This document shows, piece after piece, positions 24,494 to 36,746 of a stretch of 64,000 bases of DNA. Under the pieces are notes generated by a model. It had not been told where the DNA came from and made no database searches. It was given only the letters and a program-made list of their open reading frames with translations. This DNA is from Torymus aiolomorphi (Eukaryota > Arthropoda > Insecta > Hymenoptera > Torymidae), in assembly GCA_036365515.1 (NCBI GenBank), contig CM070877.1, positions 64,678,522 to 64,742,521 of the forward strand, written 5' to 3'. A program made the position numbers and the translations under genes. Numbering within the stretch: position 1 is the first letter of the stretch; each line of letters begins with the position of its first letter.

Positions 24494-27400
24494 GAATGAT
24501 TATTATTTATAATTAAATATTCATATTGTTGTATAATTTATTTTCAAAAATCATCTATCACTATATCACTATATCTTTTAAGAAATCTTTTGATAAATTA
24601 TTTACAAAATCTGGACTATCTTTTAAAAACTTTTGCAAGCAATGAAAAATTATTTTCAAAAACTTTTACAAGCATTTTATAAGAACTTTTGAAAATTGTA
24701 AAAATTTCTTTCCGAAACCATAAGAATTATTTCCAAAATCTATACAATCCTTTAAAATTATTTATGTTTTCTTTTATAAAAAGGGATCCAACGAATAAAT
24801 AATCTCCCTACCTCTCTCTCCCTCCCCCTCTTTCTCCCCCTGTCTCCGTCGCCCTCTCTCTCCCTTCCTCTCTTTCCCTGTCCTCTCTCTCTCCCTCTCT
24901 CTCAACATCAATCAAACTGAGTACCAAAAACTTTAATGCGAGTTTAAATATTTTTTTAAAACAATCAACAGGTTTTTTAAAAGCTAATTTTTTAAATACG
25001 TTCTAACAACACAATTTGTCTAGTCCTTTTAATTCTTCTAGTCTCATCTATTCAATAAGCACTCTCTACAAATGGTAATAATTTTTTTCATGACTGTACA
25101 AATAATAATATTGTTAATATAAAACTTTCTGCGAAAGTATAAAATAAGGCAAGTATAGACGTTTTTTCTGTATAATATCTAAAAAAAAAAATAATATTTA
25201 TGATTTTGTAAAAGAAATCAAATAAATACCAGTGAAGAAGTCTTTTACTTCTTTGAGTCATTGTATGTTGAACAAATTATATGTAAGTAAGTACATTCAA
25301 ATTGTTCACTGTAAATCAAACAAATGACAGTTGTGAAATCAATTATCAATAGTGAAGTAATGCAAACATCTCTTGGAAACTACTTTATGACTGTTCTCAG
25401 AAATGTATTAAAATTTGTTCATCTTTCTACACAAATTAAACACAAGAAAGTACTGAAATCAATTTATTGTAGTCAAGTACCCATAAATTAACTTGACTGA
25501 CATAACATAACTTTTCGTACCTACTCAAAAATATTCAGCCAGCGGGCATAAAGTACTACTTAACACCCAAAAGGCGTAATAGCTCCCGTAATCCTACAAA
25601 ACTTTATAGAACCTACGCACTTTACGCCCGTGGGTAAAAATTATTTCAATTAAATAATATTATGTAAGTACATTCAAATTGTTCATTGTAAATCAAAGGA
25701 ACGAAAGTTGTGAAATAAATTACCGATAGTCAAGTATAATGCAAATAACTCTCCGAAACAACTGTATGACTGTTCTCAGAAATGTATTCAAACGTGTTCA
25801 TTCTACACAAATTAAACACAAGAAAGTACTGAAATCAATTTATTGTAGTCAAGGACCCATAAGTTAACTTGACTAACATAATAGAACTTTTAGTACCTTG
25901 CGTGTAAAATTACATTTTACACCCACGTTGTAACTTCAAAAATATTGAGCCAGCGGGCATAAAGTACTACTTAACGCCTAACAGGCGCAATAGCTCACAT
26001 ACTCAAACTTTATACACTACAAAACTTTATAGAACCTACGCACTTTACGCCCGTGTGGGCGAAAATTATTTTAATTATATAACTATTATGCCTTCTTTTT
26101 ATTTTTAAAATTCATAAGAATTTTTTCAGATATTTACGAAAAGTCAAAGCCTATATAAATGAATTAAATAGTTACCACCACATCACCATTTTTCATTATT
26201 CTTTCTCAATTTTGAAATTTCTATAATATTACGCATCTTGGGAGGATAATAGAAGTCTGTAGAGCTGCTCTAGCAGGGGTGTCCCTCCAATCTCCCATAC
26301 ATACTTGGCTGGCCCGACGGTTTTCAGTTTACCGGTGGGCTTTGTAAATGTAGAAATATAAATTTTTGCATAAATTCATAAAGAATAATGAAAAATGGTG
26401 ATGTGGTGGTAACTATGTAATTTATTTATATAGGCTTTGACTTTTCGTAAATATCTTAAAAAATTCTTATGAATTTTAAAAATAAAAAGAAGGCATAATA
26501 GCTATATAATTAAAATAATTTTCGCCCACACGGGCGTAAAGTGCGTAGGTTCTATAAAGTTTTGTAGTAGTATGTGAGCTATTGCGCCTGTTGGGCGTTA
26601 ATTAGTACTTTATGCCCGCTGGCTGACTATTTTTGAGTAGGTACTAAAAGTTCTATTATGGTAGTCAAGTTAACTTATGGGTCCTTGACTACAATAAATT
26701 GATTTGAGTACTTTCTTGTGTTTAATTTGTGTAGAAGAATGAATAAATTTTAATACATTTCTGAGAACAGTCATACAGTAGTTTCCGAGAGTTGTTTGCA
26801 TTACTTGACTATCGATAATTGATTTCACAACTTTCGTTTGTTGGCTTTGCAGTGACCAATTTGAATGTACTTACATATAATTTGTTCAACATACAATGAC
26901 TCAAAGAAGTAAAAGACTTTTTCACTGGTATTTATTTGATTTCTTTTACAAAATCATAAATGTTATTTTTTTATAGATATTATACAGAAAAAAAGTCTAT
27001 ACTTGCCTTATTTTATCCTTTCGCAGAAAGTTTTATATTAATAATATTATTATTTGTACAATCATGAAAAAATTATTATCATTTGTAGAGAGTGCTTATT
27101 GAATAGATGAGATTCGAAGAAATAAATTAAAAGGACTAGACAGATTGTATTGTTTTTTATAGATTATACAAAAAACGTCTATACTTGCCTTATTTTATAC
27201 TTTCGTAGAAAGTTTTATATTAACAATATTAGTATTTGTGCAGTCATGAAAAAAATTATTACCATTCGTAAAGAGTGCTTATTGAATAGATGAGATTAGA
27301 AGAATTAAAAGGACTAGACAAATTGTGTTGTTAGAATGTACTTAAAAAATTAGCTTTTAAAAAACGTGTTGATTGTTTTAAAAAAATATTTAAGCTCGCA

Positions 27401-27828
27401 TTATAGTTTTTGGTACTCAGTTTGACGGATGTTGAGAGAGAGGGAGAGAGAGAGGGGAGGGAAAGAGAGGGCGACAGACAGGGGGCGAAAAAGAGAGAGG
27501 GTGAGAGAGGTAGGCAGACTATTTATTCGTTGAATCCCCTTTTATAAAAGAAAACGTAAATAATTTTAAAGGATTGTATAGATTTCGGAAAATAATTCTT
27601 ATGGTTTCGGAAAGAAATATTTACGATTTTCAAAAGTTCTTATAAAACGATTGTAAAGGTTTTGGAAAATAACTTTTCATTGCTTGTAAAAGTTTTTAAA
27701 AGATAGTTCAGATTTTGTAAATAATTTATCAAAAGATTTTTTAAAAGATGTAGTGATATAGTGATAGACGATTTTTGAAAATAAATTATACAACAATGTT
27801 AATATTGAATTATAAATAATAATGATTC
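24494..27828. mobile_element. Foldback-like element with 1.4-1.7-kb inverted arms
   Basis: Left arm 24494-26204 and right arm 26380-27828 are reverse complements over nearly their whole length, separated by about 175 bp. Length differs because a ~400-bp block (CATTCAAATTGTTCA... to ...TTTACGCCCGTG) is present twice in the left arm (about 25290-25640 and 25670-26055) and once in the right, while a short block (TATACTTGCCTTATTTTAT) is doubled in the right arm. Long modular inverted repeats fit Foldback/Galileo-type elements. No transposase. Confidence 0.85.
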
Positions 27829-28405
27829 ATTATTAATACAATAAAAAGACTATATATTCCTAAAAAATTGTTTTTATTTTCATAATATTAATATACACAA
27901 CTTATAGCTGTATTTCCTATTAATTTTAAGAATTTCCCACAAAGATAAATGAAAACTATATTTGTTACTTTTGAAATGACAGATACTATTAAAAATATAA
28001 GATATACATGAACAACTATAACCACATGTATCAAAGATAATTGGAAAACAAAATTGTCCTGATTTTTCTGTAAATTTTTCAATTTTTTTTAATTGAATGT
28101 ATAAAATGTAAAAGTACGGTTTCTTGAAGTTACAGTGGCACAAAGAGGGAAAAGTGTATGTATTGCTGGCCAAATTTTATTTTATTTTATGTCCAAATAT
28201 GATTCCATTGATTGTTAGCGAGTCCTAGGGAGGAGTGTTTTCATTATACTGAACTGGGGGAGCCGCCTCCATATAATAGCATACAGAAAATGAGCATGGA
28301 AAAGAAGGCGTCACATTTCCGGAAAGTGTTTCCCAAAAATGGGCCTTGAGGGGTTCAATTACATATGAAATGAAGAAAATTTTCCTCCAAATTTCAAGTA
28401 AAAAT
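27829..28405. other. Non-coding stretch between foldback and copia element
   Basis: Open minus-strand frames of up to 97 codons at 27880-28173 are Lys/Ile/Phe-rich and show no motif. Nothing else recognised. Confidence 0.4.
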
Positions 28406-28657
28406 TGTTGAATTATGGTAAATATTATATCTAGACCTAATGTATGATACTAGTGGCGCCACCTATACGTACTTTGGAGGCGCGGCCTACTAGAGGCGCG
28501 CAAGCGCCCTGCGCACTGAATCTCTGTCTCTTGTCGACCGTCATGTAGTGCAGACGTAGAGCACATGTATCCAACTTATCCTTATTATACTTCTTTATTA
28601 ATTAACTCCGTCTAACATTCACTTATTTATTATCCACAATACCTCAACATTACAACA
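28406..28657 (+). repeat. Copia 5' LTR, 252 bp
   Basis: Starts TGTTG and ends CAACA, directly followed by TGGTAGCCGAAGTTCG, a TGG-starting primer site. Confidence 0.7.
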
Positions 28658-28675
28658 TGGTAGCCGAAGTTCGTG
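28658..28675 (+). promoter_or_regulatory. Copia primer-binding site
   Basis: TGGTAGCCGAAGTTCGTG abuts the LTR end with no gap. Confidence 0.6.
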
Positions 28676-28939
28676 GTTGTCCGGTAATGTATTTTTTCTT
28701 CTACGTGTACTTTAGAGTCGCTTAGAGAAAACAAGTGTTAAAAATTAAAAAGTGGAAAATCTAGAAATACATAAGTCGAAACAAGAAACTGAAGATGTCA
28801 AGAAGTGATTTATGCAAAAGGAATCAAAGATTAATGTTGAAAAGTGAATGATGCAGACCGATTAGAATTCCCAGTTGGAGCATACGGCAGAGCACCAGTA
28901 CAGAGCACGTGATGAATTTTGAGGTTAAACACGTTGCAA

Positions 28940-29965
28940 ATGGAAAACGAAGAAAAGTTAAATAACAAAGAAATAGTGCTGAATATTAAATTGAGAAATA
29001 TATTTAGAAAAAGTTTTGTACGAGGAATTAAACAAGTCGTGTTGTTAAATAAAATTATTGAAATAAATTGGAAATCAAGAGAAATAGAAATGGCGAGACA
29101 AGCAAAATTTGAAGATATTGTTATACCAATTTTCGATGGAGAAAATTACTCAAGTTGGAAAATTAGATTGATGATGCTGCTGGAGTACAAAGAGTGTAAA
29201 GATCCTGCAGACAGATTAAGAAATAACGACAAAGACGAAGCACAATGGAAGAAAAAGGACTTAAAAGCAAGAACGATTTTAGTGAGTACAATAACAGATA
29301 AGCAGTTAGAATACGTAAAAATCTGCTCAACTGCTCGTGAGATGATAACTCAGTTCGACAAGATATATTTGACGCAATCCACGTCATTACAAATAATATG
29401 TAGAGGAAAACTGGAAGAAATCAAACTCAAGAATTATGATCGAGTAGATGAATTTTTTGTGGAATTTGAAAAGGCAGTGAACGAGTTCAAGGCAGCTGGT
29501 GGAAATATAGAAGAAGCCGAAAAGATGATATACTTAATTCGAGCATTACCACCAAGCTACAGCTAAATTGGAGATTTCATAAACGTCATACCGGAGCAAC
29601 AAAGGACAGTAGACTATGTCAAATCTAAAATTAAAGAAAAGAACATGTCAAAAAAGGAATTTGATAAAAAAGGTAATATGAGTACTTTTACAGCTAAGTT
29701 CGAAGGGAAATGCTTTTTCTGAGGAAAAACTGGCCACCGACAAAAGGACTGTTGGAGTCAAAAGGGTCAACAGGGTAACAGAGGCAGAGGTGCCCAACGA
29801 GGACGTCCAAACTATGGACAGAGAGGCAACAGCCGAGGCAGAGTCGGTCAATCTGGCAGAGGGCGAGGCGTAGGTAGACATCCAGATCAACAGAGAGGCG
29901 ATGCGTCTAGTGAACAACGCTCAGCAACAACTACAGAAGCAGACTCAACTGAAGCTTGGGTAATA
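28940..29965 (+). pseudogene. Copia Gag with CCHC knuckle
   Basis: ATG at 28940 or the in-frame ATG at 29091. The UBN2/Gag-copia fold is visible: FDGENYSSWKIRLMMLLE, ARTILVSTITDKQ, LTQSTSLQIICRGKLEEIKL. A nonsense codon ends the frame at 29566 after ALPPSYS, and a second in-frame stop replaces a Cys of the zinc knuckle (CFF-stop-GKTGHRQKDC) at about 29720. A Gly/Arg-rich tail (29760-29880) follows. Confidence 0.88.
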
Positions 29966-30690
29966 TAAGTAGTTAATCCGCAAATTAATCAGGTAACAGG
30001 ATGCGAATTTAACCAAAACTGTACCGAATTACTATGGTTATTAGACAGTGGGTGCACTGATCACATAGTACAAAATGATAAATTTTTTGATAATTATGTA
30101 AACTTGGAAGAACCTATAATGTTAAGTTACCGAATGGAAAAATCTTAAAAGCTACGAAAGTAGGCAACATAGAAGTGCAGTTCAAAAATTATTATAATGT
30201 TTCAAATATTGTTTTAAATAATATATACTATATAAACGGAATTAAGCAAAATTTATTAAGTTTATCTAAAATAACTCAAAATTGTACAGTAGTAGCCAGA
30301 AATGAAAATTCCAAAATTTATAATAAATATAGAAAGTTATTAGCTATTGCATATAAAAAGGAGAATTTGTACTTTATGAAAAGTCTTGTAAACAAAAGCA
30401 TACCAAATGAAACATATGTAAATAACGTAAAATTAACTGAAAAAGAGAGATGGCACAGGGCATTAGGCCACGTCAATTTTCAATATCTAAACGAATTAGT
30501 GAATGATAAATTAGCAATAGGCTTGCCAAGTAAAATAGAAAATATTGATATGAAATGCGCAAACTGCATTGAGAGTAAAATGTCAAATGTACCATTTAAA
30601 AATGACAGATCAAAAACTAGTGAAATTTTGGAATTCATACGGATCTAAATGGACCACATAACACTATAGGTTATGGTAGTACACTATAGG
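29966..30690 (+). pseudogene. Copia protease and GAG-pre-integrase region, start of integrase
   Basis: LLDSGCTDHIV at about 30045 is the aspartic protease active site. A frame change near 30120 follows. The GAG-pre-integrase zinc-binding domain (WHRALGHVNF ... CANCIESKM) is intact at 30450-30575. The integrase core starts at about 30630 in a shifted frame and is lost after 30690. Confidence 0.87.
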
Positions 30691-30699
30691 TTATGGTAA

Positions 30700-31380
30700 T
30701 ACAATGAAACAGTTGAGTTCCAGGTATTGTCTTAGCTGAGGCTAGCCTGTTTTGTAGCTTTTCTGTAGCCTTTAAGTAATCGTCTTTTGATGAAAAAAAG
30801 CACTCAATATTCCATTTCGGAATAAAAATAATAGCACCATTGGAAAGGGCAGGAAAAAATCTATCGATATATGTCCTTAGTTCTTTTTTCAGAGACTTGG
30901 GTCACGATTATTAGCGAATTGAATAGAGCGTGCACTTAAACGTGCCGTACGCACGGGCGCGAGGGGCTCGCGCGGACCCTCGGCGCTGCCTTTTTCATGT
31001 TGTTACTTTTAAACCCTTTATTTTTCCAACTTCTCCAAGATAGGGTTTTGAAGCTTAAGAGTTGTGCTTTCCAACGGTGTAGTTTATTTTGAAAAAAAAA
31101 ACATGATATACTTTGAGAAAACTGGCTTTTAATATTCAACTCGAGTTTTCGTCCGGAAGAACGCGTTTCGCAATAAAAACAATGGCGCAATTGGAAAGAG
31201 CAGAAAAAAATTTATCGATATAGGTCCTTGGTTTTTTTTTTCAAAGACGCAGCATACGTTTATGAGCGAGTTAAACAGAGCGCCTTTTACGCGAAAAAAG
31301 GCACCACGCGCGCTCGGTGGCCCGTTTCTGCTGGACGCTCCCATATATATATATATATATATATATTCCTATATTATATA
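30700..31380. repeat. Two copies of a ~340-bp repeat
   Basis: GGAATAAAAATAATAGC...GGAAAGGGCAG...ATCTATCGATAT...GTCCTTAG at 30820-30960 matches 31165-31320 (GCAATAAAAACAATGGC...GGAAAGAGCAG...TTTATCGATAT...GTCCTTGG). Ends in a (TA)n tract at about 31345-31366. No gene. Confidence 0.7.
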
Positions 31381-31487
31381 GTTGTATAGCTCAAAATGGG
31401 TACCTACCCCCTCCCCTCTCCTCCCCACCACTTCCCCTCCACTTTTTACGGTGAAATTCTTTCGAATTTTACGTTATTTTGAAGGGT

Positions 31488-32000
31488 GTCTGCCAAATAT
31501 TGAAATATTACTGGATCTTGCAGAAAAATGTATGTACGGGATTTCTGGATTCGATGATTATGAATCTGATCTCAGATTTTCAGAATTCAAAATGGCGGAT
31601 CGAAGATGGTGGCCAAATATTCAAATATTAATAGATTTTGCTGAAAATTGTATATTGTGGGTTTCCGGATTCTCTGATTAGGAATCTGAATGCAGATTTT
31701 GTAAATACAAAATAGCGGACAAAAATTGAAATATTACTGGATTATGCTGAAAATTGTATATAGGGGTATCTGGATTCGCTGATTACGAAATCTGAACTCA
31801 TATTTTGCCAAATCAATATGGCGGCCAAACATTGAAATATTACTGAATTTTGCAATTCTATATGGGGGATTTCTGGATTCGCATGAGGGCGAATCTTAAT
31901 TCAGATTATGAAAATTCAATATAACGGATCGAAGATGCCTGCCAAATATTGAAATATTACTGAATTTTGCCGAAAATTGTATATAGTGTTTTACTGGATT
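31488..32000 (+). repeat. Minisatellite, ~5 copies of a ~110-bp unit
   Basis: GCCAAATATTGAAATATTACTG...TTTCTGGATTCG...GAATCTGA...CAGATTTT recurs at about 31490, 31610, 31720, 31825 and 31938 with 10-25% divergence. Confidence 0.85.
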
Positions 32001-32149
32001 CTAAATTGTTATAACTTTTGTAGTGAAGTCGTAGCCCAATTCTGGCTACGGCATTGGAAAGAGGAGGCTTCAAACTATTCGAAATGGTGCTTTCACATTT
32101 TTTTAGGGCCGTTTATATAAAAAGTTAGAACGCTGAAAACTCAAAAAAA

Positions 32150-32935
32150 ATCTTGGACATTTGGGACGAAATGGATTAATCGATTAATCGACATCGCAGA
32201 CGATGCGATTCAGGGCTTCAAAGACTTGGGATGTCCGGTTCATAACTGGGATTTTGTTATTATCCCCTTGATAGTGTCGAATCTCGATCCTGAAACTCGA
32301 GAGAGTTGGGAAATTTCTCGCGAAAGAACTGAATTTCCGACTTATAAGAACCTCGAAGATTTTCTCGCGACGCGTGTTCAGTCATTTAAAGCGGCTCATG
32401 CCGATGACTCACCAAAACAATCTTTCAGTAAATCATCGACTCAGTCTTCGCTTAGTCAGCCTAAGCCCAGAAGGGTTTCAGCTCATGCCCCACTGACAAA
32501 TAAGTCGAAAGGCAAGCCGAAAAAGAATTACTCTTGTGTACTTGTGTTATTGTGTACTTGTGTTGTTGTCAAGGTAATCACATTATAGGATATTGCGAAA
32601 CTTTCGGCAACATGAATCCTTCTCAGCCCATGGAGGGGGCTAAGAGACTCAATCTGTGCCTACGTTGGCTTCGCAATAACCACTTAACTTCTGACTGTGC
32701 AGTCACAATCAACTGTTTGGTCTGCTCGGGTAATGATCACACGAAACTTCATAAGGAAGCGATTGCGACCTCTAGTGGTTCGCCCTCTCACAATTCTAAG
32801 GTTGGTTCTTACCACACAAATTCACATTCATCTCATGATCTCAGTCTAGACGAGTACACTATCGCATGTCACATCGGTCAGTCGATCGACGCTCATGGCC
32901 ACTGCTCAAGTCATGCTGACTTCATACTCCGGTAA
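32150..32935 (+). pseudogene. BEL/Pao Gag, partial
   Basis: Typical Gag codons (ISRERTEFPTYKNLEDFLATR, VQSFKAAH) up to 32520, then a TGTGTACT-type microduplication at 32535-32570 that breaks the first zinc knuckle, followed by knuckle-like CLRWLRNNHLTSDC and CLVCSGNDHTKLHK. In the first of these the second Cys is Trp. Confidence 0.82.
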
Positions 32936-32984
32936 GTTGATTTCCGTCAGAGCGCTCATTGACCCGACATCTGAAGAATCAATT

Positions 32985-33625
32985 CTGTGGTGTCAAGGAA
33001 GAAGGGAATAAGTCCAATTTTTATGAAAATTGAGTTAAGGGGGCGTTGTACTCATGTACTCTGTTTTACCGATAGAACACGGTAAATTCTATATTATTAA
33101 AATAAATATATCGAATTACGTCTTATAAGAAGATAGTTGCCCTGCGCAATGTAATAATCTACCATCCTATGCAGTTTCGAGCCGAAATATCAACGGCACC
33201 TTAAAAAATTTTTGGAACGAAATTTCGGTTATTTTTGTCCGAAAAATTTTTTAGGGTGCCGTGGATATTCCGGCTCAAAACTGCGTAGGATAGTAGATTA
33301 CTACGTTGCACAGGGCAACTATCTCCTTATAAGGCGAAATTCGATATATTTATTTTGATAGTATATAATTCACCGTGTTCCGTCGATAAAACAGAGTACA
33401 TGAGTACAACACCCTCTTAAGGTCATTTTTTACTTTTTTGAGGTTCAATACACTATTTTATTAAGGTTTTATTAAAAAAAAGTTTTTATTTTTCAGTTGC
33501 AATGTAATTTAAAAAGGGAATAAGTCCACTTTTATATAGAAACTGCCTTTAAGCGTTAGTATTTAAATTGCAATATCTCGAAGATTTTCTGAAGTGACTT
33601 GTTCCCTTCTTCCTTGATACCACAG
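32985..33625. mobile_element. MITE with AATT target duplication, 641 bp
   Basis: Flanked by AATT (32981-32984, 33626-33629); inverted ends CTGTGGTGTCAAGGAAGAAG and its near-exact complement (one mismatch). Interrupts BEL protease codons, which resume on the other side. Confidence 0.82.
33039..33416. mobile_element. Nested TTAA hairpin MITE, 378 bp
   Basis: TTAA at 33035-33038 and 33417-33420. Ends GGGGGCGTTGTACTC and GAGTACAACACCCTC. Arms fold back over about 180 bp each. Inserted inside the AATT MITE, so it is the youngest layer here. Shares only the GGGGG start with the 3913 MITE family. Confidence 0.85.
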
Positions 33626-33629
33626 AATT

Positions 33630-35920
33630 GAAGAAAGAATCGTCTAAGTCATTGTTTTTAACATCTGAAGAGTTATTCGTTTGTCAAAGCCTCGCTCGCG
33701 CATTCAATTTGAAGCAATCGGCTCAGAACGTGTCAGTAACAGGAGTCGGTGGTGAAGTTACGACTATCGCACGGGCCTTGGTTGACTTAACGTTGCGATC
33801 CTTACACGATGATAAATTTGAATACAAATTTCCACCTCTCGTCCTAAAGAAGTTAACTTCTGTCCTACCAAAGAGGGAGATAACCGGGACAGACTGGTGT
33901 CACCTGCAAGAACTCCTACTGGCTGATCCTCACTTCACAACACCACTAGGAGTGGAGTGTATATTAGCAGCCGATGTCGACACTGCAGTGCTCCTCTCTG
34001 GATTGAGATGAATACCCGATATTAACCATCCGGTAGCGCAGAACACCCGACTGGATCGTCATCGGAAAGAGTACGCAAGTAACAGGTAAAAGGAATGATG
34101 TTACCCATAGGTTTAACACTTTGATTGATTGCGAGTTATTAAATCGCGTCAATAAATTCTGGGAACTGGAAGAGCTTCCAGAAAAGCATTTTCTGAGTCT
34201 TGACGAGGAGGAATGTGAAAACTACTACAGAGAAATCGTCTCTCGTCATCACGGGAGAGACATATCGTTTGTGTTCCGTTCTCCAAGGTTCTATCATTCC
34301 CCAATTCTCGCAGCATAGCTGTCTTATGTTTATTGCAGAGCGAGAAAAAGAGGAACAGGGACGCTGATTTAGCCACTGCATATAGCAACTTCATGTATGA
34401 GATTTTAACCTTAGCTCACATGGAACTCATACCTCCGCAGGAGTTGCATATATAGACGGCGTTTTATCTACCCCATCATTTGGTACTTAAAAACGGGGAT
34501 AAAAAAAAAAATTCGCATAGTCTTCAATGCGTCTCAACGTGTTAGTAATGGTCTGTCGCTGAACGATTGCTTACTACCAGGCCCAAAGTTGCAAACCGAC
34601 CTAACTCTAATTCTAAGGCTGTGGAGATTCTCTCGCTTTGTTTTTATCATCGATATCGTTAAAATGTTTCGACAAATCTCAGTCGTAAAACAAGATATCG
34701 ACTGGCAAAAGATTGTCTGGAGAAGCGACGAGTCGCGACCCATTCAAGATTACAGCTAGCTCACCGTTGTCTATGAAACTTCTTCTGCTCCGGTTTTAGC
34801 TATTCGTAAATTGCATCAGCTGACAGCAGATGAGCAGCATCGGTATCCACGAGCAGCAGAGGTCTTGAGAAGCCGCACGTATGTCGATGACGCCGTATGC
34901 GGCGACGACACCTTGGACGCATGTAAATCTTTGCAAGAGGAGTTAATTTCTATTTTTGGTACGGCTGAATTCAACTAGGGAAATGGAGTGCTAATCATCC
35001 AGAGCTGCTTCAAGGGTTAGACGATACATCCATCGCTGGTCGCTCGCTGGAGTTGAATGAGACAGTCTCTACATTGGGTTTTAAGTGGAATCGCAGGATC
35101 ACTTCAGGTTTAAGGTTGATCTCCAAACGGTCGATTTTGTTAGAGATCGCTAAACTCTTTGACCCGTTAGATTGGTTGTCACCCGTTCTCATTCAATCTA
35201 CAATTCTTCTCCAGAACCTGGGGATCAGCGGCGTTGATTGGGACGATTCATTACCGTCCGATCTTCGTGATCGATGGTCATTACTGCAGAATCCGTTGCC
35301 ATCGTTGGTAGAAATTAAAATCCCACGTTGGTTTGGCACTTATTCGAATGAGCCATGGTAAATCCATGGCTTTGCAGACGCGTCAGAACAAGGGTACTGT
35401 GCTGCCATCTACGTTGTTGCTCGATCCCCTAGCTAGTCTTCATCAATGCTCATGTTGGCCAAAGCAAAGCCCCAATTAAAACCATGACTCTATCTAAATT
35501 AGAGTTGTGGGTGCTTACCTTTTGGCAAAATTATTACATGGCCTTCTTAATAATTTTACTGACAAAGCTATGCTCATTCACTGCTGGTCTGGCTGTCAGG
35601 TACTTTTAGGCTGGTTCAGAGGCCACTCTTCAAGGTGGAAGCCCTTCGTAGCCAATAGTCAGTGAGACGTTAATGTTGCTACCAATAGCCACCTGAAGGC
35701 ACGTAAAATCGGCAGACAACCCAGCGGACTGCGGCACTCGTGGGGTTTTTCCTGAGCAACTCAGAGAGTCCGCACTCTGGCCGCATGGACCAGATTGGCT
35801 GGTGCTCGATTCTTCTGCCTGGCCCAGCTCACCGTCTAGCTTGGTGACCAGTCAAACCGATTGTGTCAAGGGTGAACGTAGGCAGAAAAGTGAACCTGTC
35901 TCCGTGTTAGCTACTTAGTC
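33630..35920 (+). pseudogene. BEL/Pao protease, RT and RNase H
   Basis: The DUF1758-type protease region (SVTGVGGEVTTIARALVDLT, LLLADPHF, ILAADV) is open to 34011. RT fragments follow: NDCLLPGPKLQTDLTLILRL, FIIDIVKMFRQI (motif A) and RTYVDDAVCG (catalytic YVDD) near 34880. A Pao-type domain (VSTLGFKWN, FDPLDWLSPV) is at 35053-35361, and an RNase H start (GFADASEQGY) near 35370. Many stops and frameshifts separate the pieces. Confidence 0.9.
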
Positions 35921-36059
35921 GGAACACAACGAGACTTTAGAACATCTATTGCGATTTTCTAGATTTAGTAAAATCACTAACCTTTTATCTTATATTTATA
36001 GATAGAAATCTAGGGATACCAAAAGTAAAAAAAGTCCATGTTACTTAACAGCCAAGGAG

Positions 36060-36335
36060 ATTGCAGCTGGAGAGCAAGTTTCATTTTGAGGTGTTCAACG
36101 TCAACACTTCGGAGAAGAGGTGGGCAATCTTGCTGCTGGGAAGACACTTCCTAGAAATAGCACCATTTTAAGACTTCAACCCTTCTTGGATGACGCCGGT
36201 TTACTAAGATTTGGTGGGCATTTACCCAACGCACTTCTCCCTGAATCCGAGAAGCACCCCATCATCCTACCAGGTGGCAGCCCCTTTGTCAAATTATTGA
36301 TCTAGCAGACTCACCTAGCGATAATGCATGGAAGT
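36060..36335 (+). pseudogene. BEL/Pao integrase, N-terminal part
   Basis: LQPFLDDAGLLRFGGHLPNA and HPIILPGGSPFVKLLI are the zinc-binding lead-in of BEL integrase. The reading ends at HLAIMHGS, where the Polinton inverted repeat starts. Confidence 0.88.
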
Positions 36336-36411
36336 AGTATACCCCTCGCTATGGGCCATCACAACAAACTTGACCTTGACAGCAGGCGCCAGCTGGGGTC
36401 AAGGTCAAGAA
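36336..36411 (+). repeat. Left terminal inverted repeat of Polinton
   Basis: 76 bp starting AGTATACCCCTCGCTATGGG; matches the reverse complement of 53292-53367 with about four mismatches. Confidence 0.95.
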
Positions 36412-36746
36412 ATCACATACAGACGTGTGTATGCGTGTGTGAACGTGTTTCAGTCGGTTATTTGAATACGTAATCAAATTACGTATTGCGTCAGCAAATT
36501 AAAATATTTATGAGTATCTAATTTCAACTAATTTTTTATTCTTTCAATTAGATAATTTAAAAATACTTATTCAAAAAATATTCAAAAGCAAGCTAGCTTC
36601 ATTTCGTGAAATAAAATTTAATTTATATAAGTTACAATTTAGAAATGTAAATTAAAAATTAACGGTTTTAAAAATATGATAAGTTGGGATTAAGAGGAAG
36701 GCAAGGAAGACAAAAAGAAGTACATAGTAAGTATATTCAAATTTTT
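36412..36746. other. Left subterminal region, non-coding
   Basis: A short GTGTGT-rich patch next to the TIR, then AT-rich sequence. No ORF. Confidence 0.5.

Larger units (their letters stand above)
28406..30690 (+). mobile_element. Copia (Ty1) retrotransposon, 3' truncated
   Basis: 5' LTR, primer site, gag, protease and the start of integrase in copia order. Sequence stops being copia-like at about 30690, just inside the integrase core. No 3' LTR in the window. Confidence 0.88.
32150..36335 (+). mobile_element. BEL/Pao retrotransposon, left part
   Basis: Gag, protease, RT, RNase H and the first part of integrase in BEL/Pao order, all degraded. The 5' LTR and gag start are missing (preceded by minisatellite). 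The integrase reading is interrupted at 36335 by the Polinton terminus and resumes at 53368. Confidence 0.92.

Noticed and set aside
26205..26379. 5S rRNA or tRNA-like sequence in the foldback spacer
   Set aside because: No internal control boxes or cloverleaf could be matched.
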